Position numbers and translations under genes: made by a program
Part shown: one piece after another, positions 18,761 to 27,718 of the stretch
How the letters are laid out: every line of letters begins with the position of its first letter
How positions within the stretch are numbered: the first letter of the stretch is position 1
The notes under the pieces: model-generated
The model's database searches: none
Told to the model about the DNA's origin: nothing
What the model saw: only the letters and a program-made list of their open reading frames with translations
From: JAAYDI01 sp052034005
GTDB lineage: Bacteria > Planctomycetota > Planctomycetia > Pirellulales > Pirellulaceae
Assembly (NCBI GenBank): GCA_052034005.1
Contig: JBPOJB010000025.1
Span: forward strand, 60,851 to 124,850
Length of the DNA: 64,000 nt
Direction of reading: 5' to 3'

Positions 18761-19639
18761 ATGGGCCGACTGAGTGGTTTCGAACATATTGTTCGTGAGG
18801 GCGAGCCCCTGGCGCCCTACACGTGGTTTCGATTGGGGGGGCCCGCCGAATTTTTTGCCGAACCGACGTCCGGCCCGGAGCTTGCCGCGCTTGTGAAGCG
18901 GTGCCGCGAGCTGGAAATGCCGGTTCGTGTTCTGGGGGCCGGCTCGAATCTACTGATCCGTGACGAAGGGGTACCCGGGCTTGTCATCCATCTTGGTGCG
19001 GCCGCTTTTTCGGAGATTTCGGTGTCCGATCAGGTGGTGACGGCCGGTGCCGGTGCGAAGCTCGGGCATGTGGTTTCAACCGCCGTGCGGGAGGGCCTGG
19101 CGGGACTGGAGCCGATGGTGGGCATCCCTGGGACAGTGGGCGGTGCACTGCACGGCAATGCGGGAACGGAAAGCCACGATGTGGGGCAGTGGACGGCGTC
19201 GGCCGAGGTCATGACGCGCAGTGGCGAGGTGCTGGTCCACGGTCGTGACGAGTTGCATTTCGCCTACCATTACAGCAGCATCGACGAGTTGGTGATCCTC
19301 CGGGCCAGCTTCGCGTTGGAACGGGAGGATCGCACAGAGCTTACCAAACGCATGCAAATGCTGTGGATTGTCCGGAAGTCCAAACAACCATCGCGCGACC
19401 AGAACATGGGGCGTATCTTCAAGAACCCGATCGGGCTGCGTGCCGCCAACCTCATCGAGCAGGCGGGCCTGAAAGGCACGAAAGCCGGCGGCGCGGAAAT
19501 CAGCGATGAGAACGCCAACTTCGTCGTGGTTCATTCCGGCGCCACCAGCGACGAAGTGATTCGCCTGATCGAACTGGTTGCCCAAAGGGTCAACGACCGC
19601 CTCGGGGTCGAACTGGAAACGGATATTGAGATCTGGTAG
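18761..19639 (+). CDS. murB: UDP-N-acetylmuramate dehydrogenase (type II MurB-like)
   Basis: 292 residues: FAD-binding type 4 domain (about 20-190; RVLGAGSNLLIRDEG and GIPGTVGGALHGNAG) followed by the MurB C-terminal domain (FKNPIGLRAANLIEQAGLKG, ENANFVV). It reduces UDP-GlcNAc-enolpyruvate to UDP-MurNAc with NADPH. Two active-site positions look unusual: FAYHYSS where the family has YRxS (Arg replaced by His170), and MGRIFKNP where the Ser/Cys acid usually precedes the hydrophobic residue (Arg218). These are read by eye and need an alignment. Followed by an ftsQ-like gene, the usual division/cell-wall context. Confidence 0.9.
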   Translation: MGRLSGFEHIVREGEPLAPYTWFRLGGPAEFFAEPTSGPELAALVKRCRELEMPVRVLGAGSNLLIRDEGVPGLVIHLGAAAFSEISVSDQVVTAGAGAKLGHVVSTAVREGLAGLEPMVGIPGTVGGALHGNAGTESHDVGQWTASAEVMTRSGEVLVHGRDELHFAYHYSSIDELVILRASFALEREDRTELTKRMQMLWIVRKSKQPSRDQNMGRIFKNPIGLRAANLIEQAGLKGTKAGGAEISDENANFVVVHSGATSDEVIRLIELVAQRVNDRLGVELETDIEIW

Positions 19640-19666
19640 AGTCGTGCACCATCATGGAGGATGGCG

Positions 19667-20656
19667 ATGAATGCACGAAAGGGCCCCGCTTGGACTAATT
19701 CCGTGGTGTCTCTGCTACGCCGCGTCTTCGCGCCGTTGGCTGGGAGTGGCCGCAGTCTGTTCGGCATCACGGCCCTGCTGTTGCTGGTAGTCGTCGGAGG
19801 CTACGCCGGCTGGGCAAAATGGGGCCACATCGTTGCGCGGCGGCCGCAGTATCGGCTGACGGTCGATTGCTTCGAGATTACGCCTCAGCCATCGTGGATT
19901 CACTCGGACATTCGATCGATTGTGATCCGGGACGGCAATCTGACGGAGTTGTCAGTGCTGGATCCCGACTTCACCAAGCGTGTGGTGCAGGCGTTTGAGC
20001 TCAACGCCTGGGTGGCCGAGGTGCTTTGGGCGGGCAAGCGTCCGGGTAGCACGGCGCCGCGCGTCATTGTGAAACTGCGGTATCGCGAGCCGGTGATCAT
20101 GGTGCGGACTCGCGACCCGCGTTGGCAAGGGGACTGTTTCTGGCCGGTGGACACGGAGGGTGTATTCCTGCCGCCCGAGGAGTTCTCGGCGACTCAGACC
20201 AAGGCGTACCTGCGGGTGGAGGCCGGGAATTCACTCCCGGCCGGCGCGGTGGGCACCTCGTACGGGGACGCGGGGGTTGCAGGGGCTGCACTGGTCGCCG
20301 CCGTGTTGAAGGACAGTTGGAGTGCGATGGGACTGGAGTGGGTTCTGGTCCGTCAGGAGCGGCCGGAGGACGTTGGTCAGCCGGTGGAGCCGACCTACCT
20401 GCTGCTGCCGCTCGGCGCGCCGATTGACGCGGTGGCGGCGCGCCGGACCACACGTCTGGTCAAGCTCTCGGATCTGCCGTCGGATACTCCGAGTCTGGAA
20501 GTGCGATGGGGTCACGCGCCCGGGCGGGAAGCGCCGGGCGAGGCATCAGCGGCCGAGAAGCTGCTGCGCTTGCGACAGTATGTCGAGCAGCATGGGCGGC
20601 TTGATCAGCTGGATCCAACCACGGTGATCGATCTGCGTCCGACGGCGGGGTCGTAG
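19667..20656 (+). CDS. FtsQ/DivIB-like membrane protein next to murB
   Basis: 329 residues: a short cytoplasmic N-terminus, one transmembrane helix (about 33-52, FGITALLLLVVVGGYAGW) and a periplasmic domain. Topology, size and location directly after murB match the FtsQ/DivIB slot of dcw clusters, but the sequence is too diverged for certainty; a POTRA domain (about 60-130) is only suggested. GGAGG at 19656-19660 sits immediately before ATG 19661 and six bases before ATG 19667, so 19667 (MNARKG) is preferred. Convergent with csrA, 16 bp apart. Confidence 0.6.
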   Translation: MNARKGPAWTNSVVSLLRRVFAPLAGSGRSLFGITALLLLVVVGGYAGWAKWGHIVARRPQYRLTVDCFEITPQPSWIHSDIRSIVIRDGNLTELSVLDPDFTKRVVQAFELNAWVAEVLWAGKRPGSTAPRVIVKLRYREPVIMVRTRDPRWQGDCFWPVDTEGVFLPPEEFSATQTKAYLRVEAGNSLPAGAVGTSYGDAGVAGAALVAAVLKDSWSAMGLEWVLVRQERPEDVGQPVEPTYLLLPLGAPIDAVAARRTTRLVKLSDLPSDTPSLEVRWGHAPGREAPGEASAAEKLLRLRQYVEQHGRLDQLDPTTVIDLRPTAGS

Positions 20657-20672
20657 CTGTCTCGCGAATCCC

Positions 20673-20870
20673 CTATCCCTTTTTCGTCAATTTGGCGCGC
20701 GTCGTCTTGCGCTGGTCGAGATCCTCTTGCAGCTCTTCGCGGATGACCGCCATTTCCGACGGCGCTTCGATCCCCAGCCGCACACCGCCCCCGGAGATGC
20801 GCACCACGGTGACGGTGATTCGGTCCCCAATCAGGATCCGCTCGCCGACCTTACGACTCAGTACAAGCAT
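20673..20870 (-). CDS. csrA: Carbon storage regulator CsrA
   Basis: 65 residues. The dimeric RNA-binding fold is recognisable from MLVLSRKVGERILIGD through VRLGIEAP to IREEL. Binds GGA motifs in 5' leaders and controls translation and mRNA stability. The ATG at 20870 with GGAG about six bases upstream is preferred to the in-frame GTG at 20885, which would add five non-family residues. Its basic tail (RAKLTKKG) is typical. Confidence 0.95.
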   Translation of the reverse strand: MLVLSRKVGERILIGDRITVTVVRISGGGVRLGIEAPSEMAVIREELQEDLDQRKTTRAKLTKKG

Positions 20871-20960
20871 GACAGCTCCGAGCACGCAGAAAACGGGGCA
20901 ATCGGGCAGGTGGTGGCGATGCTAGCGCAATGTAGCAACGCCGGTGCGCTGTTGCAAGCA

Positions 20961-21590
20961 TCAGGCCGGGTGAATTGTTCCGCTGCTGCCGCTCGCGGGC
21001 AAATCGCTCGGCGGCGGCAGTTCGCGAACCAGGGCACTGATCTGTTTGAATTCCGGCCTGCCGGCCGACTCGCACCATTCGAACAGGGCCGCTTCGGTCG
21101 TCGTGAGCGTGACGCCGCTCAGCTCCATTCGGCGCAACGCGGTCTCGCGATCCACCGCAAACCGCGAATCCACGGCGTCGACCGCCACGTACACCTGGAA
21201 ACCGGCTGCCAGCAGGTCCAGTGCGGTCTGCTGGACGCACACGTGGGTCTCGATCCCGACCGCCAGGATCTTGTAAATGCCCCGATCGCGCCATTTCTCG
21301 AACAGGCCCTGGCATTCCCGACAACTGAACATGACCTTCGACGGGATCTGGCCCAGCCGCTTGGCCAGCACCTCGGTCGTGGCCCCCAGTCCCTTCGGGT
21401 ACTGTTCAGTCGCCTCCACCGGGATTCCCAGGATGCGCGCGCCGTCGATCAACCGGCCGATGTTCCAGACCAACGTCGCCGGCGGGGCCATAGCCTGGAG
21501 CAGCTTGATTTGCACGTCGATGACCAGCAGGGCCGTATCGTGACGCGACATGAGTTCCGGGCTGCGCAGCGCGATCTCATTTTCGTTCAT
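20961..21590 (-). CDS. Isochorismatase-fold cysteine hydrolase
   Basis: 209 residues with the isochorismatase/nicotinamidase catalytic set: Asp25 (ALLVIDVQ), Lys85 (PSKVMFSC) and the nucleophile Cys118 (GIETHVCVQQTALDL), with the usual cis-peptide region before it. Resembles YcaC-like hydrolases; the substrate cannot be assigned. An alternative in-frame ATG lies at residue 14 (MSRHDTALL). Downstream csrA is on the same strand about 90 bp away, but no functional link is evident. Confidence 0.88.
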   Translation of the reverse strand: MNENEIALRSPELMSRHDTALLVIDVQIKLLQAMAPPATLVWNIGRLIDGARILGIPVEATEQYPKGLGATTEVLAKRLGQIPSKVMFSCRECQGLFEKWRDRGIYKILAVGIETHVCVQQTALDLLAAGFQVYVAVDAVDSRFAVDRETALRRMELSGVTLTTTEAALFEWCESAGRPEFKQISALVRELPPPSDLPASGSSGTIHPA

Positions 21591-21829
21591 GGCCGCCAGA
21601 ATACCTGACCTCGACCGCAGTCGGCAAGCAGCCGGGGCGCCCGCAGTCTACTAGCCCCTGGAGGGACTGCCCGGGATCGGCGACAATAGCCCGCAGGGGG
21701 ACTCGGCGACCAAGAGGAAGCGGGCCCCGGCTGTCCCGTGTATGCCTCCGTGACCTGGTGGCGGCAGGGCCGGCGCGCATTGAGCCATCGGCAGTTGTCT
21801 TCCGCGAACACCGAGAAAGTCGATCGCAA

Positions 21830-22372
21830 ATGGAAATCCATGCAACGACCATTTTGACAGTCCGCCATCGGGGCCGAGTGGCGATGGCCGGCGATGGGCA
21901 GGTGACGCTCGGCACGGCCGTGGTGAAGGGTGACGCGAACAAGATCCGTCGTCTGGCGGAAGGTACGGTGCTGTGCGGTTTTGCTGGCAGCAGCGCCGAC
22001 GCGTTTGCCCTTCTGGAGCGGTTCGAAGCGAAGCTGAAGGACTACCCGGCCAACGTACCGCGCGCCGCGACCGAGCTGGCCAAAGACTGGCGGACAGACC
22101 GGGTTCTGCGGCGTCTGGAGGCGTTGTTGGCGGTCGCCGATGCGGAGCATTCGTTGCTGATCAGCGGCACGGGGGACGTCATCCTTCCCACCGACGGCCT
22201 GCTGGGCATCGGGTCGGGCGGCAACTACGCGTTGGCGGCCGCGCGGGCGCTCACGCGGTACTCCGACCTGTCGGCGGCCGAGATTGCCCGCGAGTCGCTG
22301 TTGATCGCGGCGGGCATCGACATTTACACGAACACGAACATCGTGCTGGAGGAGTTGGAGTGCAAAGACTGA
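21830..22372 (+). CDS. hslV: ATP-dependent protease peptidase subunit HslV
   Basis: 180 residues, a proteasome-type threonine peptidase. The catalytic Thr is Thr6 in HATTILTVRH, so a five-residue propeptide must be removed to expose it. MAGDGQVTLG, AGSSADAF, ELAKDWRTDRVLRRLEALL and IGSGGNYALAAARAL are all family blocks. With HslU it forms the two-ring HslVU (ClpYQ) protease degrading misfolded and regulatory proteins. Its stop overlaps the hslU GTG start by 13 nt. Confidence 0.97.
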   Translation: MEIHATTILTVRHRGRVAMAGDGQVTLGTAVVKGDANKIRRLAEGTVLCGFAGSSADAFALLERFEAKLKDYPANVPRAATELAKDWRTDRVLRRLEALLAVADAEHSLLISGTGDVILPTDGLLGIGSGGNYALAAARALTRYSDLSAAEIARESLLIAAGIDIYTNTNIVLEELECKD

Positions 22373-23736
22373 TCGGCGGCACGGCGGACTCGACCGAGGC
22401 ACTGCGGGACCTGACACCGCGCGCGATTGTCGCGGAGTTGGACCGGCACATCATCGGCCAGGACGACGCGAAGCGGGCCGTGGCCATCGCGGTCCGCAAC
22501 CGGTGGCGGCGGAAGCAGTTGACCGACGAGATGCGTCAGGAGGTGTCGCCCAAGAACATCCTGATGATCGGCCCGACGGGTGTGGGCAAGACGGAGATCG
22601 CCCGGCGTCTGGCCAAGCTGACCGACGCGCCGTTCATCAAAGTGGAAGCCACGAAGTACACGGAGGTCGGGTACTACGGGCGGGACGTGGAGAGCATGGT
22701 GCGCGAGCTCGTGGAGAATGCCATCGGCCTGGTCCGGGAACGGGAGCGGGGCAAGATCCAGCAGGAGGCCACTCGGCGCGCCGAGGAGCGGCTCCTGGAC
22801 CTGCTGCTGCCGCGCCCGGTGCGCTATCCGGACCAGGACCAGGCAGCGGAGGACGCGGAGCGGTACGAGCGGAGCCGCAACAAGATGCGCGGCATGCTCG
22901 TGGCCGGCGAGCTCGATACGCGTCAAGTCGAGCTGACGGTCGAGCAGAAAGCGACGCCGGTCGTGTTCAGCGGGTTGGGCATGGAGCACATGGACATGGA
23001 CCTCCAGGGCGTGCTCGAGAAGATCATGCCGCGCCAGTCGACGACGCGCCAAGTGACGGTCGCGCAGGCGCGGAAGGTGCTGTTCGAACAGGAATCCGAC
23101 GCGCTGCTGGAACCGGACAAGATCAACGCCGAGGCGATCGAGTTGGCGGAGAACCTCGGGATCATCTTCCTGGACGAGATCGACAAGGTGATTGCCAGTG
23201 AGTCGCGCGGGGCGGACGTGTCGCGGCAGGGCGTGCAGCGCGATCTGCTGCCCATCGTCGAGGGGACCACCGTCCAGACGCGGTACGGGTACGTCTGCAC
23301 CGACCACATCCTGTTCATCGCGGCCGGTGCGTTCCACCGCCACCGCCCCAGCGACCTGATGCCCGAACTGCAGGGCCGGTTCCCCATCCGCGTCGAGCTG
23401 AACGATCTGACCAAGGACGACTTCGTGCGGATCCTGGGCGAGCCGAAGAGCTCGCTCACCCGCCAGTACGCCGCGCTGCTGGAGACCGAAGGGATCGAAC
23501 TCGTGTTCACGGACGACGCCCTCGACGCGCTGGCCACCCACGCGCACAAGGTGAACCAGTCGACGCAGAACATCGGCGCCCGCCGGCTGTACACGATCCT
23601 CGAACGCATGCTCGACGAACTCAACTTCGAAGCCCCGGACATGAAGATGGGGCGCGTGCTGATCAATGCGGCCTACGTGAACGAGCGGCTGCAGCGGTTC
23701 ACGGAAGATGAAGACCTGAGCAAGTACATCCTGTAA
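22360..23736 (+). CDS. hslU: ATP-dependent protease ATPase subunit HslU
   Basis: 458 residues, AAA+ unfoldase. Walker A GPTGVGKTE (about 70), the YVGRDVES-like segment YYGRDVESM, the I-domain (about 110-240), Walker B IIFLDEIDK (about 267), sensor regions and the C-terminal tail ending SKYIL, which docks into HslV. The start is GTG at 22360 inside the end of hslV, preceded by GGAGGAG. Upstream in-frame codons belong to the hslV-overlapping region and carry no family sequence. Translational coupling with hslV is likely. Confidence 0.97.
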   Translation: MQRLIGGTADSTEALRDLTPRAIVAELDRHIIGQDDAKRAVAIAVRNRWRRKQLTDEMRQEVSPKNILMIGPTGVGKTEIARRLAKLTDAPFIKVEATKYTEVGYYGRDVESMVRELVENAIGLVRERERGKIQQEATRRAEERLLDLLLPRPVRYPDQDQAAEDAERYERSRNKMRGMLVAGELDTRQVELTVEQKATPVVFSGLGMEHMDMDLQGVLEKIMPRQSTTRQVTVAQARKVLFEQESDALLEPDKINAEAIELAENLGIIFLDEIDKVIASESRGADVSRQGVQRDLLPIVEGTTVQTRYGYVCTDHILFIAAGAFHRHRPSDLMPELQGRFPIRVELNDLTKDDFVRILGEPKSSLTRQYAALLETEGIELVFTDDALDALATHAHKVNQSTQNIGARRLYTILERMLDELNFEAPDMKMGRVLINAAYVNERLQRFTEDEDLSKYIL

Positions 23737-23753
23737 CACCCTCGCGGGCGGCC

Positions 23754-24221
23754 ATGCGGCAACTGGCGTTCGAGACCCTGGATGAAGCGGGCACCGAGCG
23801 GCTCGGCCGCGCGCTCGGCGCCTGCCTGCCCGAGACGGCCGCCGTCGCGCTGATCGGGACGCTGGGAGCCGGCAAGACCCGCCTGGTGCAGGCGATCGCG
23901 GCAGCCTGCGGCCTGGACGCGCTGCGCGTCACCAGCCCGACCTTCGTCCTGTGCCAGACCTACCAGGGCACGCGCACGCTGCACCATGTCGACGCATACC
24001 GCATTCGAGACCTGGACGAGTTCCTGGAACTGGGGATCGACGAGTACTTCGAGGGGCCCGGCATCACGCTCATCGAGTGGGCCGAACGGATCGCGGCCTG
24101 CCTGCCGGACGACTACCTGGAGATCCAGATCCACATCACGGGGCCCCAGACGCGTACATTCCAGCTGCTGGCCCACGGTCCGCAGTCGGCCGCCGTGTTG
24201 GACCGGCTCGCCACACGCTAA
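23754..24221 (+). CDS. tsaE: tRNA threonylcarbamoyladenosine biosynthesis protein TsaE
   Basis: 155 residues. P-loop GTLGAGKTR (about 35-43), switch region SPTFVLCQTY, HVDAYRI and the conserved LIEWAERI. TsaE is the ATPase that, with TsaB and TsaD, makes t6A37 on ANN-decoding tRNAs. Third gene of hslV-hslU-tsaE (17-bp gap). Convergent with thiL, only 10 bp apart. Confidence 0.95.
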   Translation: MRQLAFETLDEAGTERLGRALGACLPETAAVALIGTLGAGKTRLVQAIAAACGLDALRVTSPTFVLCQTYQGTRTLHHVDAYRIRDLDEFLELGIDEYFEGPGITLIEWAERIAACLPDDYLEIQIHITGPQTRTFQLLAHGPQSAAVLDRLATR

Positions 24222-24231
24222 GGCGGAGCGC

Positions 24232-25149
24232 CTAATGCTCAAACCCGCGGGCGACGAGCGGCGTGAGGGTTCCGTCCGCCATGGTCTGCCACAGGCCCGG
24301 CTCGGCGATCATCCGGCCGATGCGGGTCAGCGGCACGTCCAGCGGCTGCCGGTCCAGCATCCGCTCCGCTTCCGCCGACGAGGCGGTCACGATCAGCTCG
24401 AAATCCTCGCCGTCCGACAGGGCGTGGTCGAGCGCCGAGCGGCCATCGGCTTGGCGCGCGGCCAGTTCGCGTGCGGCCGGGTCGACGGGCACCTGTCCTA
24501 GGTCGACGGCCGCGCCGCAGCCGCTGGCCGCCGCCAGGCGGGCCAAGTCCAGGGACAACCCGTCGCTCACGTCGATCCCCGCGTGCAGCTCGTATTGCTG
24601 ATGCAGCAGCAGCGCTGCATGGACGCGCGGTTCGAACGTGAAATGTCGTCCCAACAAGCTGCCGCCGAACCGGCCGGTGACCAGGATCTGATCGCCCGGC
24701 CGCGCCCCGTCGCGACGCAAAGGCCCGCGCGCCGTGAGCTGGCCAAGCGCCGTGACGCTGATGACGAGCCCGCCGTCCCACGTGTTGGTATCGCCGCCGG
24801 CGATCGCGACGTCGTATTTCTGTGCGATATCCAGGATGCCGTGGTATAAGCCGCGTGCCAGCTCGCCGGCCTCGGCGCGCGGCAGCGCCATCGAAACGAC
24901 GGCGGCCACCGGCTGACTGGCCATGGCCGCCAGGTCGCTCAGATTGACGGCCATCGCCTTGCGGCCGATTTGCCACGGCTGGCAGGCGCCGAGCTGGAAA
25001 TCCACACCGTCGGTCAGCAGGTCGGTCGTCACGACGACGTCCTGGCCGGACGCCCACGACAGCACGGCCGCGTCGTCCCCGGGGCCCAGATGCAAGTGCC
25101 GGTGCGCGGGCAGGTGCTCGCGCAACCAGGCGAGGAATTCGGTTTCCAT
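24232..25149 (-). CDS. thiL: Thiamine-monophosphate kinase
   Basis: 305 residues. LGPGDDAAVLSW is the metal/ATP-binding start of the AIR-synthase-like fold, followed by VVTTDLLTDGVDF, the NLSDLAAM region, GGDTNTW and the C-terminal GIDVSDGLSLDL and SDGEDFELIV motifs. Phosphorylates TMP to thiamine pyrophosphate in the cytoplasm. Starts at ATG 25149, 70 bp downstream of the HtrA-like gene on the same strand. Confidence 0.95.
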   Translation of the reverse strand: METEFLAWLREHLPAHRHLHLGPGDDAAVLSWASGQDVVVTTDLLTDGVDFQLGACQPWQIGRKAMAVNLSDLAAMASQPVAAVVSMALPRAEAGELARGLYHGILDIAQKYDVAIAGGDTNTWDGGLVISVTALGQLTARGPLRRDGARPGDQILVTGRFGGSLLGRHFTFEPRVHAALLLHQQYELHAGIDVSDGLSLDLARLAAASGCGAAVDLGQVPVDPAARELAARQADGRSALDHALSDGEDFELIVTASSAEAERMLDRQPLDVPLTRIGRMIAEPGLWQTMADGTLTPLVARGFEH

Positions 25150-25219
25150 GAGCGGTTGTCGCCACCGAAAAATGATCGGCCGTTCGCTGCGAGGAGGCCG
25201 TCAAACCGCACGCGGCCGC

Positions 25220-26581
25220 CTAATCCCGGTTGTCCAGCTGCATGTTCCCGTACAGCGTCTGGCCATCGCGCAGGATGTAGAACCGGAACGGTTGAGTGGC
25301 CTTGAACTCGCTGCTGTTGAGGATATACGCCACGTTGTCTTCGGAGATGGTCTCCCACTTGTGCATCCCCACCAGCACGTCGCCGCGGCGGATCCCGTGC
25401 CGTTCCGCCGGGCTGTCTTCGCGCACGGCGGCGACCTTCAAGCCGCCGCGGTACCGTGAATTGTACTTGCGGAACGCCGCGGCGGAGATCGGGGCCAGGC
25501 GCACGCCAAGCTGTGACCAGGCGAGGTTCGACACCGCTCGGTCGGCGCTCGATACGGCCGCCAAGGCGATTTCCGCCGTCCGCGCCTCGCCGTCGCGCAC
25601 GATTTCAAATGCGACCTGGTCGCCCGCCTCGCGGCCAATCAGCGCACGCTCGACATCCAGGCGGCGGCGCACGTCCTGGTCCGCGACGGCTACGATCACG
25701 TCGCCCGGCTTGAGCCCGCCTTTGGCGGCCGGCCCGTCGCTGGCGACCGCCTCGACGACGACCTGGCTGTTCTCGTTCGAGAAGTCCGTCTTCAACCTGG
25801 CCCCGTACGTGACCAGGCTGACCCGCTCGCAGGACAACATGTCGGCCGCGACTTCCATCGCCTGATTGACGGGGATCGCGAAACCGATTCCCTGCGCGCC
25901 CACGCGCACCGCCACGTTGATGCCGATCATGTCCCCGTCAATGTTGAGCAACGGGCCGCCCGAGTTGCCGGGATTGATGCTGGCGTCCGTCTGGATCAGG
26001 TCCGCATACTTCTGGTAGTCGCTCACCTGGACCGAGCGATGCAACGCGCTGACGATCCCTTGCGTGACCGTGTGCTCGTAACCATACGCGTTGCCCACGG
26101 CGACCACCGTCTCGCCCGGCATCACATCGTTCGACAGCCCGAGCTTGATGACGGGGAACGTCTTCTCGGCCGGGATCTTGATGATCGCCAGGTCGGTCAC
26201 CGGGTCGTTCGCCACCAGTTCGGCCACCACCGTCGTGCCGTCGGCCAGGGTCGCGCGGATTCGCTTGACGCCCTCCACCACGTGGTAGTTGGTGATGATG
26301 TAGCCGCGCTCGTCAATGATGATCCCCGTGCCCATGCCGTTGACCTGGTGGCCAACGTCGGCCGCCCCCTGGAGGTCCTGCTCGGCCGGCAACGTCTTGC
26401 GCCCGTGGATGTTCACCACCGCCGGCTGGGCCGCGGAAACCGCCTCCACAATCGCCGAATGACGCAGCGAGGAACCGCCGCAAGCCTGCAAGCCCAGGTC
26501 CCCTACGATCAGGCCGAAGACGACCAGGCAACCCGATAACAGCCCCCAGCGGCTGCAGGCCAGCATGGATTGATTTGGCAT
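25220..26581 (-). CDS. DegP/HtrA-like trypsin-type protease with two PDZ domains
   Basis: 453 residues. An N-terminal signal or anchor segment (about 12-33, ending LQAC, a possible but imperfect lipobox) precedes a trypsin-like domain with His100 (ITNYHVVEG), Asp130 (VTDLAIIK) and Ser207 (NPGNSGGPL). Two PDZ domains follow (about 265-345 and 360-440). Periplasmic quality-control protease/chaperone by family. The frame is open upstream, but MPNQSM at 26581 fits the signal; no strong ribosome binding site is seen. The 350-bp divergent region to the next gene should contain its promoter. Confidence 0.93.
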   Translation of the reverse strand: MPNQSMLACSRWGLLSGCLVVFGLIVGDLGLQACGGSSLRHSAIVEAVSAAQPAVVNIHGRKTLPAEQDLQGAADVGHQVNGMGTGIIIDERGYIITNYHVVEGVKRIRATLADGTTVVAELVANDPVTDLAIIKIPAEKTFPVIKLGLSNDVMPGETVVAVGNAYGYEHTVTQGIVSALHRSVQVSDYQKYADLIQTDASINPGNSGGPLLNIDGDMIGINVAVRVGAQGIGFAIPVNQAMEVAADMLSCERVSLVTYGARLKTDFSNENSQVVVEAVASDGPAAKGGLKPGDVIVAVADQDVRRRLDVERALIGREAGDQVAFEIVRDGEARTAEIALAAVSSADRAVSNLAWSQLGVRLAPISAAAFRKYNSRYRGGLKVAAVREDSPAERHGIRRGDVLVGMHKWETISEDNVAYILNSSEFKATQPFRFYILRDGQTLYGNMQLDNRD

Positions 26582-26931
26582 CAGTGGGCTCGCCAAAGTA
26601 GGAATAGTGTCCTCATCCCGTCGCCTCGGGCATCGCGTCCCTTCGCCCAGGACTCCGATCGCCACGTGTGACGCACACCTCGATAAGCGTTCCTGCCGGT
26701 GCGGACTGTCGACATCCAGACCAACACACGGGTCCCCCAACGTATTTCGACGCGCCCCACGCTCGACGATAAGCGCCGCGCGGTGAGGCCGCACAGCTTG
26801 CCTACGTCTCCAAGAGGCGAAGTCTCAACCCGGTTGTGCCACCGGAGAAGATTTGCGGTCTGCGTCAAGTTTGCCGATTGTTCCGGCCGATGAAATAGGA
26901 CATCGTGATCGAGTCGCGTAAGGGGCCGTCG
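26582..26931. other. 350-bp divergent intergenic region
   Basis: Between the HtrA-like gene (-) and the proline-rich lipoprotein gene (+). No credible gene and no clear hairpin. Presumably holds both promoters; none could be pinned down. Confidence 0.4.
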
Positions 26932-27642
26932 ATGCGCCAACATGCTGGTTCCCGGACCGTCGCTCACGGCCGCCTCTCAGCTGCGGTCGCGGTCTGGGTC
27001 TGTTGGCTGGCCGGCTGCTGCTGCTGGGGCGTGCCGAGCGCCCGATTCAACGGGCCCCCGCCTTATCCGGCCGTCGCGCCCGTCCAGACGGCTGCCGCGA
27101 GCATATGCCCCCTGGACGACGCGTGCGTGGTGCCGCCCGAGGGCTATTGCGGTGCCGATGATTGTCCGCCGCTGTGGGCGTGGTCCCGCGGATTACTCCA
27201 GCGCTGTTGCAGGCCGCTCAGACGCTGCTGTGGCCCGCTGTTCCATCCGGGACGCGTGTCGGGCGGAGAAGCTGAAGCGGAACTCTTACCGCCTCACGCG
27301 CGATTCCATCCGGTCCCGTCGGCTCCCGTGTTCGCCCAACGCCAGGATTACGCCCCGCCGGAACGCATGATGATGCCCCTACCGGCGCATCCACGGCTTG
27401 CCCCGCACGCGCTGCCGCACGTGCCGGATGTCCAGCCGCTTGCGCCCAGCCGGGATGTTTCGGCCCCGGTCCCCGACTCCGATCCAAACCCGTACCCAAC
27501 CCCAGCCCCGATTCCCGTTCCGGTTCCAGTGCCGGTCCCGATCGAGCCGTCGGCTGAGCCGACTGCCAAGCCGGCGGTCGAACCACCGGCAGGTGCGAGG
27601 CTGCTTCCGCAGCCGCTTCCCGCCCTGCCGCGCAGTCCCTAG
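26932..27642 (+). CDS. Proline- and cysteine-rich putative lipoprotein
   Basis: 236 residues; no family recognised. After a basic N-terminus a hydrophobic stretch ends in WLAGCCCW, where LAGC is a good lipobox. The mature part has Cys-rich segments (QRCCRPLRRCCGP) and then a proline-dominated C-terminal half with alternating PIPVPVPVPVPI, likely an extended spacer. Probably surface or periplasmic, lipid anchored. ATG 26932 with AAGGGG upstream is preferred to GTG 26905. Confidence 0.6.
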   Translation: MRQHAGSRTVAHGRLSAAVAVWVCWLAGCCCWGVPSARFNGPPPYPAVAPVQTAAASICPLDDACVVPPEGYCGADDCPPLWAWSRGLLQRCCRPLRRCCGPLFHPGRVSGGEAEAELLPPHARFHPVPSAPVFAQRQDYAPPERMMMPLPAHPRLAPHALPHVPDVQPLAPSRDVSAPVPDSDPNPYPTPAPIPVPVPVPVPIEPSAEPTAKPAVEPPAGARLLPQPLPALPRSP

Positions 27643-27718
27643 CCGCCCACTGGCGGCGCGCGCGCCCGAACCATGTCGGGCGTGCAGTGGCGTGCGCTTC
27701 CAGGACCGGCGACCCCCA

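Noticed and set aside
22324..23739. 471-codon minus-strand frame
   Set aside because: Exact antisense shadow of hslU.
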